Assembly: GCA_036365145.1 (NCBI GenBank)
Contig: JAEOAD010000052.1
Span: 13,763,501-13,827,500 of the forward strand
Source of the DNA: Orientallactaga sibirica
Lineage: Eukaryota > Chordata > Mammalia > Rodentia > Dipodidae
Direction of reading: 5' to 3'
Length of the DNA: 64,000 nucleotides
Below, piece after piece: positions 38,440 through 53,949 of the stretch (position 1 is the first letter of the stretch; each line of letters starts with the position of its first letter). The notes under the pieces are model-generated. The model did no database searches, was not told the origin of the DNA, and saw nothing but the letters and a program-made list of their open reading frames with translations. The position numbers were made by a program, and so were the translations under genes.

Positions 38440-38908
38440 AAACACCATAGTGCAGAAGATGCTACTGGGGAGAAAAGTCACAACCCTTTTACCCAGCTGT
38501 AAACCAAGCAAGCTACAGGCAAGATGTGCCCACGAGTGCAATAGTGGCATGACTGTTATGGGGGCAACAACGGGATTTGAGGCCTGCTTTAGAGGAGGGA
38601 ATTCATACCTGGAGAAAAGCCTGTGTTTAGGGAGGTCGTGGGCTGTAGGGGGAACCTACTGCTGTTGTTATGCTAAATGAACAGGTTGTCAAAGTGTCCT
38701 CGAAATATGCTTACATCTACAGATTAGTGCTGCTGTCAGCCTTGACCACGGAAATTTCTTTTTGCAATGGGCAGAAGTTATTGCAGAGGCCGATAGCTGG
38801 ACAAAATGCTGAGAACAAGGGACTGTGCTCAGCTCTGGAGGGGACATCTACACATCACCCCCTGCAAGGCTCGAGCAACATCATGGAAAGAGTAGAAAGA
38901 ATGTAAGA
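38440..38908 (+). mobile_element. L1 3'UTR fragment, older type
   Basis: Contains gaggagggaattcatacctg, gagaacaagggactgtgctc and a gaaagaatgtaagag end shared in layout with the other L1 3' ends. It has no poly(A) of its own because a B1 starts at 38910. Confidence 0.65.
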
Positions 38909-38909
38909 G

Positions 38910-39068
38910 GCTGGACGTGGTGGTACAAACCTTGAATCCCAGCCCTGGGGAGGCAGAAGTAGGAGGATCGCCATCAGTTCGTGGCCAGCCTGAGGCCACA
39001 TAGTAAATTTTAGGTCAGCCTAGGCTAGAGAGAGACCCTACCTCTAAAACACAACAATAACAGCAACA
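38910..39068 (+). repeat. B1-type SINE
   Basis: Forward copy (gctggacgtggtggtacaaa), more diverged. Tail aacacaacaataacagcaac. Confidence 0.85.
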
Positions 39069-39518
39069 AAAGATTATAAGAGCTGGGGGAAGGAGAGGAG
39101 CGTTGTGGAGTGCTGTCTTCTGGACATGGCATGGCCATTACACTCGTGAACTCACAGCCGCTGAAGTTTCCTGCACAAGATTGAGCCAGGCAACATCCCA
39201 CCGTGAGGACCACCCCCACATCCTCCCAGAGGAGCCACTGGCACTTCATGCTTGCTGGGGTGGGGAGTCATGTTCCTCAGAGGGGCAGCCACTGGTAAGG
39301 TACCCATACTCCTGAAAATAACCCTCTGCCCATGCTCACACAAGCAACCTTACTTAACTCAGCAGTCACAAAAAAAGACATGAAAGTAGGAAGATGGCTA
39401 GTTGGGAGAAAGAAGTGTTTAGTTGGAAAGAGAGAGGGATAAGAGAGGACAATAAAGAGTGAATATTATTAAAACACTTTACACACATGTATGCAATTGT
39501 CAAAAATAAAATTTTTAA
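39069..39518 (+). mobile_element. L1 3'UTR fragment continuing after the B1
   Basis: Runs from gattataagagctgggggaa to the end atgcaattgtcaaaaataaa. The stretch agtgctgtcttctggacatg is shared with the copy at 18130. Confidence 0.7.
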
Positions 39519-39519
39519 G

Positions 39520-39699
39520 AGCTGTGACGATTGCTTAGTAGTTACAGGTGGTTGCTTGCAAAGCTGCCAGACCAGGTTCAATGCCCCAGCCATCCACGTA
39601 AGCTGGATGCAAAAGTGGCATAAGCATCTGCTGTTTGTTCACAGTAGCAAGATGCTCCAGCGTATACACAACATGCAAATAAATAAAATCTTTAAAAAT
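39520..39699 (+). repeat. tRNA-derived SINE, diverged
   Basis: Starts gagctgtgacgattgcttag. Shortened body, single AAAT tail. Confidence 0.8.
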
Positions 39700-39705
39700 A
39701 CATCT

Positions 39706-39834
39706 CTTGGCTTAGCGGTGAAGCCTGTGAAGCCAAAGGACCCTGGTTCAATTCTCCAGGACCCATGTAAGCCAGATGCACAAGGTGGCACATGCATGTG
39801 GAGTTCATTTGCAGTGGCTGGAGGCTCATGCACC

Positions 39835-39898
<64 letters not shown>

Positions 39899-39929
39899 CC
39901 CTCTCTCTCTCTCTCTATCTGCCTCTTAA

Positions 39930-39960
<31 letters not shown>

Positions 39961-39962
39961 CA
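39706..39962 (+). repeat. tRNA-derived SINE, 5' truncated, with very long CT run
   Basis: Starts at ggcttagcggtgaagcctgt. It carries a (CT)n run at 39838-39920 and an A30 tail. Confidence 0.9.
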
Positions 39963-39970
39963 TTTCTTGA

Positions 39971-40123
39971 GGCTGGAGAGAGAGCTCAGCAGTTAAGGCC
40001 CTTGCCTGTAAAACCTAACAACCCAGGTTCAATTCCTCAGCACCCACGTAAAGCCAAATGCACAAAGTGGCACATGCATCTCGAGTTCATTTACAGTGGC
40101 TAGAGGCCCTAACATGCCTGTTT

Positions 40124-40194
<71 letters not shown>

Positions 40195-40195
40195 A
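39971..40195 (+). repeat. tRNA-derived SINE ending in (CT)n without A tail
   Basis: Starts ggctggagagagagctcagc. The (CT)n run (40126-40193) stops at ggactaat, and the AAAT tail is absent. Confidence 0.9.
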
Positions 40196-40477
40196 CTAAT
40201 GGAGAATGGAAGCAGGATGGGCTGGAGAGTGAGTGGATTCAAGAATCAAACTGGAAGAAGTAGAGAGGATGGAAGGCAAGAAAGAGGGGGCAGGAAGCAT
40301 CCGCCCCTCCTGGAAGGACTGGCAGTGACCCTGGAGGAGGGAAGCAAGATGACAGCTGGAAGAAAGGGGCATGGCCTCTGTCTGGCTGTCCCCGTGTGAT
40401 TCCAGGGGAGCTGTGATGCCAGGCCACGCCCTGCCGGCTGACGGCATCTGCTGCCTCTAGGCCTGTCTCCTGCCCTA

Positions 40478-42816
<2,339 letters not shown>

Positions 42817-43019
42817 TCACGCAGGCTCTAAACCCAAAGAGGATGGGCGCCATGCTGCCCTTCCCACCACCTCCCTACCCACCCCAGGCCCCTGTCCACA
42901 CTAAAAACAACAGCCCTGCAGAGGCACTGGGCAAAACGGCCCACTCTGTTACTGTCATAGCTATTAACTCCATTTTTATCGTCATCTAAAATCTGCACAC
43001 CACTTAGTCTTCAAAGTGC

Positions 43020-43452
43020 ATGTTCTGCTTTAAATCTGAAATGTCCCCCACAACCCCACAAGCTCATGTCTTTCCAAGCTGGTGACAGTATTTTGGGAGG
43101 TTGTGGGGCCTTTAAGAGGCGGAGCTTAGCTAGTGCAAGTAGTTCACTAGGGACAGGACTTCAAACCCCTTTCTACCTGCTTTCTCTCCCCCCCTCTTTC
43201 TCTCTCTCTCTCTCTCTCTCCCCTCTCTATCTCTTTCCCCCTTTTCTCTCTTTCCCCCTTTTCTCTCTTTCCCCCCCTTTCTGTCTCTCTCTGTCTCTCC
43301 ATCCTGTGCCTGCCACCTCATAATCTCACCACGGACAAAACTGTTCCATGCCACGCCTTCCCCACCATGATGAACAGTAATCCCTGAAACCATGAGCCAA
43401 AATAAACCTTCCCTTACATTTCTCTCGGGTATTTTGTTACAACAATGAGAAA
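43020..43452 (+). mobile_element. LTR remnant, ERVL-MaLR-like
   Basis: The order aaatctgaaatgtccccca, gggaggttgtggggccttta, ccttccccaccatgatgaa, gagccaaaataaaccttccc, ggtattttgttacaacaatg follows a common mammalian LTR. It ends near a tttaaccccc segment. It is solitary, with no viral genes. Confidence 0.6.
43190..43315. repeat. CT-rich low-complexity run inside the LTR
   Basis: A (ct)n core with ttcccccttttctctc repeats, on the plus strand. Confidence 0.85.
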
Positions 43453-44387
43453 AGAACGAAAACAACACATTTAACCCCCAAAAAAAAAAAACATCTGTAC
43501 AAGCACTGTTCGAAGTAGGTATAAACCGCTGGTTTTACAGAAGAAGGGCCCCCATAGCACATGGCACAGTGTCCTCTCTATCAATGCCCACCCATCCTTC
43601 ACCCCTGCTGGAGCAGCCTCTTCCCAAAGGCCTGGCCTGCTCTCTGTGTGCATTCAGTGCATGTTCCCGCCTCTCAGGATGAGCCCTGGGCCCTGGGGCA
43701 TGCCCACAGGCCTGAAGTTGGGACTCTGGCCGAAAGCATTCCACCCCTCCTCAGGTATTTTGAGTTCAGAGGACAGTGCAGGCTGTGACAATGAGAACAC
43801 AGGACTTCAAGTCCCAAAGACTGGGAACAAAGACGCCTCAGGTCTCAGTGTTCTAATCCACAGGATGGGTGGTGGCCCACCATGATGAACAGTAATCCCT
43901 GAAACCATGAGCCAAAATAAACCTTCCCTTACATTTCTCTCGGTATTTTGTTACAACAATGAGAAAAGAACTAAAAACAACACATTTAACCCCAAAAAAT
44001 AAAAACCATCTGTACAAGCACTGTTCAGTAGGTATAAACCGCTGGTTTTACAGAAGAAGGGGCCCCATAGCACATGGCACAGTGTCCTCTCTATCAATGC
44101 CCACCCATCCTTCACCCCTGCTGGAGCACTCTTCCCAAAGGCCTGGCCTGCTCTCTGTGTGCATCCAGTGCATGTTCCCGCCTCTCAGGATGAGCCCTGG
44201 GCCCTGGGGCATGCCCACAGGCCTGAAGTTGGGACTCTGGCCGAAAGCATTCCACCCCTCCTCAGGTATTTTGAGTTCAGAGGACAGTGCAGGCTGTGAC
44301 AATGAGAACACAGGACTTCAAGTCCCAAAGACTGGGAACAAAGACGCCTCAGGTCTCAGTGTTCTAATCCACAGGATGGGTGGTGGC
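43361..44387 (+). repeat. Nearly identical tandem duplication, two units of 515 and 512 bp
   Basis: Unit 1 is 43361-43875 and unit 2 is 43876-44387, both starting cccaccatgatgaacagtaa and ending ggatgggtggtggc. Differences are mostly small indels: the C/A run after aacc, cgggta/cggta, gttcgaag/gttcag, gggccccc/ggggcccc, ggagcagcc/ggagca. There are very few substitutions. The unit spans half of an LTR plus unique DNA, so it is not a transposon insertion. Confidence 0.95.
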
Positions 44388-44420
44388 CTCCTACCTTGGC
44401 AGCTGGGGACCGAGAACTCA

Positions 44421-44705
<285 letters not shown>

Positions 44706-44779
44706 TCAGGGCCTCACAGGCAAGGCCTGGAATCAGAACTGGTCAGTACAGCCGGGTCTGTGGTGGTGGTTGGTTGTGT

Positions 44780-44830
44780 TTGTTTGTTCGTTCGTTCGTT
44801 TGTTTGTTTGTTTGTTTGTTTGTTTGTTTA
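44780..44830 (+). repeat. (TTTG)n simple repeat
   Basis: About eleven tttg units including ttcgttcgttcg, next to a reverse B4 SINE. Confidence 0.95.
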
Positions 44831-45042
44831 GAAAGGATCTCTAACTAGCACAGGCTGGCCTCAAACACTCTATGTAGCTGAGGATGACCCTGAACTTCTC
44901 ATCCTCCTGCCTCATTCTCCCGAGCGTTGTGGGGTCACAGATGTGAGTGCCATATCTGCTTGGATGCAGTGCTGGGGATTGAACCCAGGACCCTGTACGT
45001 GCTAGGCAAGCACTCTACCAACTGAGCTACACGCCCAGCCTT
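44831..45042 (-). repeat. B4-like composite SINE
   Basis: Reverse B1-like half (caggctggcctcaaacactc) plus ID-like head (gcaagcactctaccaactga). Same architecture as 25055-25275. Confidence 0.8.
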
Positions 45043-45049
45043 TCTAACA

Positions 45050-45200
45050 GGTTTTTGTTTGTTTGTTTTTGTTTTCCCGAGGTAGGGTCTCACTCTAGCT
45101 CAGGCTGACCTGGAATTCACTATGTAGTCTCAGGGTGGCAATCCTATCTCTGCCTCCCGAGTGCTGGGGTTAAAGGCGTGCGCCACCACGCCCAGCTCTT
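45050..45200 (-). repeat. B1-type SINE
   Basis: Reverse copy with caggctgacctggaattcac and gcgtgcgccaccacgccc, preceded by (ttttg)n. Confidence 0.92.
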
Positions 45201-46164
<964 letters not shown>

Positions 46165-46340
46165 TCACAGGGAAGAAAGAGCAGTTCACCAGGAGAACAG
46201 GGGAACATCCCCACAGCTGCTCCTTTCGCGCCTGAGCGCCTGGGCGGGGGAGGGGGCTGCAAGGCCAGCGCGTCCTCTCTTCCTCTCACTCTGTATTGTT
46301 GACTTTCTCCATTCACAGAGTGCCAGCCTTATTATTCTTT

Positions 46341-46554
46341 TAACCTTTCATTTATTTGCAAGAAGAGAGAGATAGAAAGAGAAAGAGAGGAAAGAAAGAG
46401 AATGGGCACACCAGGGCCTCCAGCAGCTGCAAATGAATTCCAGATGTATGTACCTCTTTGTGCATCTGGCTTTATGGGGGTCCGGGGAATCCAACCTCAG
46501 GTTGTTAGGCTTTGCAGAAAAGCGTCTTAACGACTGAGCCATCTTTCCAGCCCC
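46341..46554 (-). repeat. tRNA-derived SINE
   Basis: Reverse copy ending ctgagccatctttccagccc. Confidence 0.9.
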
Positions 46555-46884
46555 CAACCTTATTGTCAGTTACATTACGAAAACACTGGCCTGTGACATG
46601 GTGGTTGAAGTGACCTGACAAAGCCTGCTAAGCCTGTCCCTCAGCTCCAAGCCTCCCCTACCTGCATTAGGGTGAGGCCCACTGAGTCACTGAAAGACTT
46701 CCTGAGCTCTCTTTCCATCCCAGGAGCCTCTCTGCTCCTTCTGTCCAGCCGACCCTCCTCGGCTGAGGTTGCCTCAGCAAGGAAGTTTTCCATGGAGGGT
46801 AAAAGAGGAAGAGACATGAGAAACACAAAGGAGACCGAAGACATGGAGCCTCCTTGTCCTTCCCAAACCCCACAGACCTGAAGG

Positions 46885-46947
46885 ACACGGTCTATGAAGT
46901 ACACGGTCTATGAAGTACACGGTCTATGAAGTACACGGTCTATGAAG
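46885..46947. repeat. 16-bp tandem repeat, four units
   Basis: acacggtctatgaagt is repeated exactly three times, with a fourth unit ending in gg. Confidence 0.97.
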
Positions 46948-47058
46948 GGTTGAAGAAGTTCTGGTCAGTTCCGGAGCCCGAGCAAGAGCAAACCAACCTC
47001 CTACCACCTGCCTGGCCCCACTTCATCCTCCAAAGACATTTAGCTCCCATCTAGATTT

Positions 47059-47059
<1 letters not shown>

Positions 47060-47101
<42 letters not shown>
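47060..47101. repeat. (AC)n microsatellite
   Basis: About 20 uninterrupted ac units. Confidence 0.97.
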
Positions 47102-47102
<1 letters not shown>

Positions 47103-47636
47103 CTCCAGTCTCTAGGGTTTGTGTTGGCTTGATCTGTAGCCTGCCTCTCCCCTGATGGCTATTCAGCAAATGCTCATAGGTGTGTCTGTGCTCCCCTGAG
47201 TAGCCCAGGAATTTCCATTCTGTACACACAGAACAGAAGAGAGATGCGGTACAGCTCTCCTGAATACACCTGGTCTCCGAGAAAGGCTAGAATCTCATGG
47301 GTTCATTGGGAATCCAGGACAACCCAGCCGACAGTCCCGGAATTCCATCACTTCCAGTCAGACCAAAGAGTGATGGAAACGACAGAGCAACTTAAGGGAC
47401 ACTCTGGGGACTGTGGGCAGTGGGGTGGTGGGGGTGGGAGAAGACAAAGAGGATTCAAATCCAACTTCCAGGGAGGCCATAAGAGGAAAATGTTGGGATT
47501 TTTTTCAGCTAATTCTACCCATCTTCTCACAATCTATATCACAAATACAAAGACAGCAATATACCACACTGGATCAAGCTTCTTAGGTCTCTGGGCCTGG
47601 GTTGGATTAGATAGATCAGTGTTTCCAAATATCAAT

Positions 47637-47878
47637 CTAATTCCCACTTTTAAAATAATTTTTTTAATGAGAGAGAGAATTGGTAAGCCAAGGCCTCCAG
47701 CCACTGCAATTGAACTCCAGACACGTGCACCGCCTTGTGCACATTCACGACCTTATGCATGTGTCACCTTGTGCATCTGGCTTACATGGGATCTGGGGAG
47801 TCAAAGATGGGTCCTTAGGCTTCACAGACAAGCACCTTAACTGCTAAGCCATCTTTCCAGCCCTAATTCCCACTTTTA
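47637..47878 (-). repeat. Young tRNA-derived SINE with 16-bp target-site duplication
   Basis: Reverse SINE body 47653-47862 between perfect ctaattcccactttta copies at 47637-47652 and 47863-47878. Confidence 0.95.
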
Positions 47879-47894
47879 TAAACTTTTTGCTTTA

Positions 47895-47998
47895 TCTCTT
47901 TTTTTCTTTTTTCTTTTTGCTTTTTGGTACTGGTGTTCAAACCCAGGGCCTGATACATACAAGGCAAGTGTTCTACCCATAAGTTGACCCCCTAGCCC
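47895..47998 (-). repeat. ID-like SINE fragment
   Basis: Reverse remnant with ggtgttcaaacccagggcct and aggcaagtgttctacccata. Confidence 0.6.
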
Positions 47999-48169
47999 AG
48001 CATATCTCTTCATTACCTGTAATTTTAACTTACTTTGAACTTTTCTTCAAATAAAGACTATTTATGAATCCTGAATAAGTTTATCTTAAAGGAAATTTTA
48101 TGTCACAACCATAGGTAAGAGGCACGACTCGTCATAGAAGAATATAATATTTACAATGAAAGTAGAACA

Positions 48170-48358
48170 GGCTGTGGAGATGGTTCTGTGATTAAAGATG
48201 CTCACTTGCAAAGCCTGGCTTAGGTTCAATTCCCCAGGACCCATGTAAATCCAAATGCACAAAGTGGTGCATGCATCTGGAGTTAGTTTGCAGTGACAAG
48301 AGGCCTTAACATGCCCATACTCACCTGTCCTCTCACCCTGGCAAATAAGTAAATGAAT
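48170..48358 (+). repeat. tRNA-derived SINE, diverged
   Basis: Forward copy (ggctgtggagatggttctgt) with the CT run reduced. Confidence 0.82.
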
Positions 48359-48361
48359 TTT

Positions 48362-48488
48362 TGTTTTTAGTTTTTTGAGGTAGCCCAGGCTGACCTGGAA
48401 TAGAACTAGCATAGAACTCACAGAGATCCTCCTACCTCTGCCTCCCAAGTGTCTGGATTAAAGTTGTGAACCATCATGCCCGGCAAGA
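48362..48488 (-). repeat. B1-type SINE, shortened
   Basis: Reverse copy with gaggtagcccaggctgacct. The middle is partly lost; it ends accatcatgcccggc. Confidence 0.85.
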
Positions 48489-48594
48489 AATAAAATTTTA
48501 ACAGCAATAATTAAAACCCTAGCTAAAAAATATTCAACCAGCTTCTGAGATCTTTGAGGCAAAGCATAGATTTCTTCATTAAAAGAAAAAAAAA

Positions 48595-48770
48595 AAAAGC
48601 CAGGCCTGGTGGTGCACGCCTTGAATCCCAGCACTTGGGAGGCAGAGGTAAGAAGATCTCCATGAGTTCAAGGCCACCCTGAGACTACATAATGAATTCC
48701 AGGTCAGCCTGGGCTAGAGCGAGACTCTACCTCAAAAATCCAAAAACCAAAACAAACAAACAAAAAGATT
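48595..48770 (+). repeat. B1-type SINE
   Basis: Forward copy (agccaggcctggtggtgcac) with a (CAAA)n tail. Confidence 0.92.
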
Positions 48771-48903
48771 GGGCTGGGGAGATGAGTCAGCAGTTAAGGC
48801 ATTTGCCTGCAGAGCCTAATGACCTGGGTTTGATTCCCCAGTACCTACAAGGTGGTGCATGTGTCTAGAGTTCATTTGCAGTGGGTAGAGGCCCAGGTGC
48901 ACC

Positions 48904-48941
<38 letters not shown>

Positions 48942-48992
48942 ACCTCTTTCTCTCTGTCTCTCTCAAATAGATAAGTAAAAATATTTTTTTAA
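48771..48992 (+). repeat. tRNA-derived SINE
   Basis: Forward copy (gggctggggagatgagtcag), second of four forward SINEs in a row. Confidence 0.9.
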
Positions 48993-49256
48993 GGGCTGGA
49001 AAGATGGCTTAGCTGTTAAGGCACCTGTCTGCTAAGCCTAAGAACCCGGTTCCAATCTCCAGGTCCCACGTTTAGCCAGATGCAAAGTGACATAAGGGCT
49101 CAATGCTGCACGTGACCACAAGGGGGGCGCACGCATCTGGATTTCATTCACAGCAGCTGAGAGACTGTTGGCGCACCTATCTCTATGTCTCTCTCTCCCT
49201 CTCTGTCTGTCTCTCTCTGTGCCTCTCTCCAAAAATAAAAAATAAAATAAAAAAGA
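48993..49256 (+). repeat. tRNA-derived SINE, gcgcgcc subfamily
   Basis: Forward copy with gcacgtgaccacaagggg and gttggcgcacctatctctat. Confidence 0.9.
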
Positions 49257-49382
49257 TGGTGCCGGGCATGGTGATACATACCTATAATCCCAGTATTTGG
49301 GAGGCTGAGGCAGAAGGGTCAAGAGTTTAAGGACAGCATGGGCTACATACCAAGACCCTGTCACAAAAAACAATCATAATTA
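49257..49382 (+). repeat. B1-type SINE, short form
   Basis: Forward copy (gccgggcatggtgatacata) missing the gaattccaggtcag block. Confidence 0.85.
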
Positions 49383-50734
<1,352 letters not shown>

Positions 50735-50770
50735 TCAGTCACTGCTCCAGAGTGAATTACAAAAGAGTGA

Positions 50771-50988
50771 GGGCAGGAGGGATGGCTTAGTGGTTAAGGC
50801 GTTTTCCTACAAAGCAAAGGACCCAGGTTCGGTTCCCCAGGACCCACATAAGCCAGATACACAAGGGGGTGCACACGTCTGGAGTTCGTTTGCAGTGGCT
50901 GGAGGCCCTGGCGGCCCATTCTCCCTCTCTCTCTCTCTCTCTCTCCCTCTTTCTCTGTCAAATAAATAAAAATAAAATATTTTAAAAT
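50771..50988 (+). repeat. tRNA-derived SINE
   Basis: Forward copy (gggcaggagggatggcttag) joined directly to an L1 3'UTR piece. Confidence 0.9.
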
Positions 50989-51429
50989 GCTACTCTCACT
51001 TCTGGTTAGAGAAGCTTCTCTTTTCAGATGGAGATGACCACTGGGATGACCCAAAAGGCAACACAGTGTTGAGAAGAATAAACAGAGGAGTGTCCAGCAC
51101 TGAAACATCTCCATCACACTCTCCAAGGCTCAGGGTCCATTGTGGAAGAGGTGGCAGATAGAATGGAAGAGCCAAAGGAAGGGTATGACTCCTTACAATG
51201 CAACTGTCCAGACAGAAACTGGCCTCAATATTCATGACCTCACAGTGCCTAGCAATACCTTCACAAGACCCTCATAATAGGAGAAAAAGATGGTGACATC
51301 AAATTAAAAGAGAGACTAATGGAGAGAGGGAGGGGATATGATGGAGTGTGGAGTTCTGAAGGGGAATGGGGGAGGGGACAGAAATATCATGGTTTATTGT
51401 CTATAACTGTAGAAGTTGTCAATAAAAAA

Positions 51430-51468
<39 letters not shown>

Positions 51469-51475
51469 AACAAAA
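50989..51475 (+). mobile_element. L1 3'UTR fragment
   Basis: atgctactctcacttctggt through tagaagttgtcaataaaaaa with an (AAAT)n tail at 51425-51473. Closely parallels 29420-30060. Confidence 0.82.
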
Positions 51476-52129
51476 TAAAGAGTGAGTCCTAAACCCCTCA
51501 AAGCTTCATGGAGTGGAAAGGAAGATGGACAGTGAAGAGGCTGATCTCTAATGTCGCACCAGATTGCTAGAAATAAAGTAAGGTGACAGAGGCTTTGGCT
51601 TTAGATCCCTGCAGGTGAAATGGGGAGTCAATGAAGAGAGGAGCAAGCCATACAGTTTCTGGAGGAGTGAGTGCAAAGGCCCTGAGGCAGGGTATGTCCA
51701 ATATGGAGTGGGGAACACCCTGACTAATATAAGGTACTAGGCCAGAAAGTAGCAGCACCTATACCACGCTGGGCCGTATGGGTCACAGCCAAGACTTGGG
51801 ACACAAGAGATCATTTTCGGTCTTGAGGATCTGACATTCACTTTGGGATAATGCTCTCTCCAAGGGCTGTATTTTCATAAAATTTTATTTTCAACTATCT
51901 TGAGACTCACAGGATATTGTAAAAATGGACCCAAGAGTCTCTGTGTGCTCTTCACCAACCTCCCCTATGCACAATCAAAGAAGATTCCAACCTCCGTTTG
52001 CCAAGGCTCATGCAGACTCCCACCATGGACGAATCTAGAGCAGGTGGGAGCAAGGAGAACCACTGGGGAAGAACAGGACGTTGGAGCCAGAGTGAGGGAG
52101 GGTGGACTAGCATAAAGGGAATGGGGGAA

Positions 52130-52280
52130 CCAGGTGTGGTGGCGCACGCCTTTAATCCCGGCACTCGGGAGGCAGTGGTAGGAGGATCACTGTGAGCTGG
52201 AGGCCACCCTGAGACTACAGAGTGAATTCCAGGTCAGCCTGGGCTAGAGTGAGACCCTATCTCGAAAAACAAAAAAAGGG
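52130..52280 (+). repeat. B1-type SINE
   Basis: Forward copy (ccaggtgtggtggcgcacgc) with intact CpGs, tail acaaaaaaaggggg. Confidence 0.92.
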
Positions 52281-53748
52281 GGCGGGGAGGAATGGGGACA
52301 GTGCAACAGGCAGGCTCCTAGCATGTGTCACAAGGAGAGCTGGCTCTGCTGATATACAAGGTTGGGGAAAGAACGAAGAGCCAAGCCTAGTCCCTTCCTG
52401 GAAGGCTGAGTAGGGACCTGTGAGAAAAGGGTTTGGGAACTGAGTTTTAGGTATAGCAGGTTTGAAGTCTAGTTAGATATCTCAGTGGAGATTGGGGAGT
52501 CAGAGGAAGGTGGGCTGGCAAGGGCATTGGGGGTCCTCGTCCCAGTGATGATTCTTGACAGCCAGAGACCAGATGACCGAGCTCTGGGGGACTTGATGTC
52601 CAGGAGTCAGGAAGATGGGAGACCAGCAAAGGGGGCAGGAAGACAGAGGACCAAGAAAGAGCCCACCTCATTCCATACCTGGGTGAAGGATTCAAGAGGG
52701 ACTTGCTGCAAACAGAGTCACAAGCTGCTGCTAAGGCGAAGTGCTCAGGGCAGGCATGTGGCTGCACGTGTTGGTGAGGGCCAGTGGGGCAGTGGAGACT
52801 AAAGCCGGACTGAACCGCAGTTAAGAGAGATTGGGAAGTGACACACGATAGTCTTGCTTGGAGTTTGGGTTTTGTCATATTGCAATGGGAAAGCTAACAG
52901 AGAGCTAATGCATGCTGGGCATGGCTCAGGGAAGATCGTTGACACGGGACTTGGCACTCAGGAGCGGTGCAGTCATGGAGAACAAGGGGAACCTTGGAAT
53001 TGGGATAACATGAGGGAAGTGATTTGTAAGGTCAAGGTCTGCGTGAACTGAGTGGCTGAAGCAGGCTAGAGAATGAAGTCATGTTGCTGAAAGGAGTTTT
53101 CATGTCCCCCCGTGAGAGTGGAGCCTGACCCTTGTCACTGTTGCTCAGGGCATCCCTGTCATAGTACAGTACACGTAGGGACAGGCCCTTCATCCACGTT
53201 CTCAGAGGAACTGTTTTATCTGTGTCGGGGAAGGACTCACAGTGGCTCTGCCACGGTTTACCAAATTCATCCCAGCCGGGAAAGACAAGCTCCCTCCCTC
53301 CCCAAGGTCACTTGAGGAGGACACGGTATTTGTCAACCTGTCAAGAAGAGATTTGGCCCATCACGCTCTGAGTCAGCTGCTGCTTGGTTGCTATCTTGGG
53401 GCTCAGTTCAAATTACTCAGCTTGGCTCACCTAAGCCCTCCGTCCTCTGCCCAGCATCCTGCTTCCTTCCAACCCACACATGACTCCGCTGTCCTTCCTC
53501 CCCCGCTCCAGCCCCTGGGTGACCCAGTGTGCTCATCCCTGCACCCAGTCCCCACCTTTGCCCTCCCCAATCTCCCTGCTGTTCCCCTGCTTTCTGCAGC
53601 CCTCAGCCCCAAGCTGTACACAAATCCAGGCTTCAAGTGCTCTCCCTGGCTCTGCCTCGTTTCCTACTGGCTGGCCCCACACCCAGGATTCCAGAAGCGC
53701 GCTTTCACTCAGCCAGTTCGGCTTCAAGTCCTCTTGCTTCCCTAATAC

Positions 53749-53949
53749 CTTGGTGCTGGTCTCCTTCTGGTCCTCTTCTTTCATCAAGGGATGGGTTTCT
53801 GTGGTATGACCGAAAGAAAGAGCCATGAGCACGCGGGCTGACTGGGATGAAGCCAGGGACTTGTCAGTGGACCCCTTTGGTGCTGAAGAGTGAAGCACAG
53901 ACATGGCGCTGAGGACAGCCAGCTCCGCAGGCCGCTCCCGGCCCTGGCT
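53749..53949 (-). CDS. TOGARAM2: TOGARAM2 coding exon (Ser-rich N-terminal region)
   Basis: A 201-bp exon with acceptor cccctccacccacag and donor GTATTA. Phase 0 on both sides, 67 codons: S-Q-G then RERPAELAVLSAMSVLHSSA, SLASSQSARVLMALSFGHTT and KEEDQKETSTK. It joins directly to VQVTI of the next exon, giving ETSTK-VQVTI. No domain; probably disordered. The only other long frame in the exon is phase-incompatible. Confidence 0.85.

Noticed and set aside
46885..46947. CRISPR-like repeat
   Set aside because: Units are adjacent with no spacers, and the genome is mammalian.
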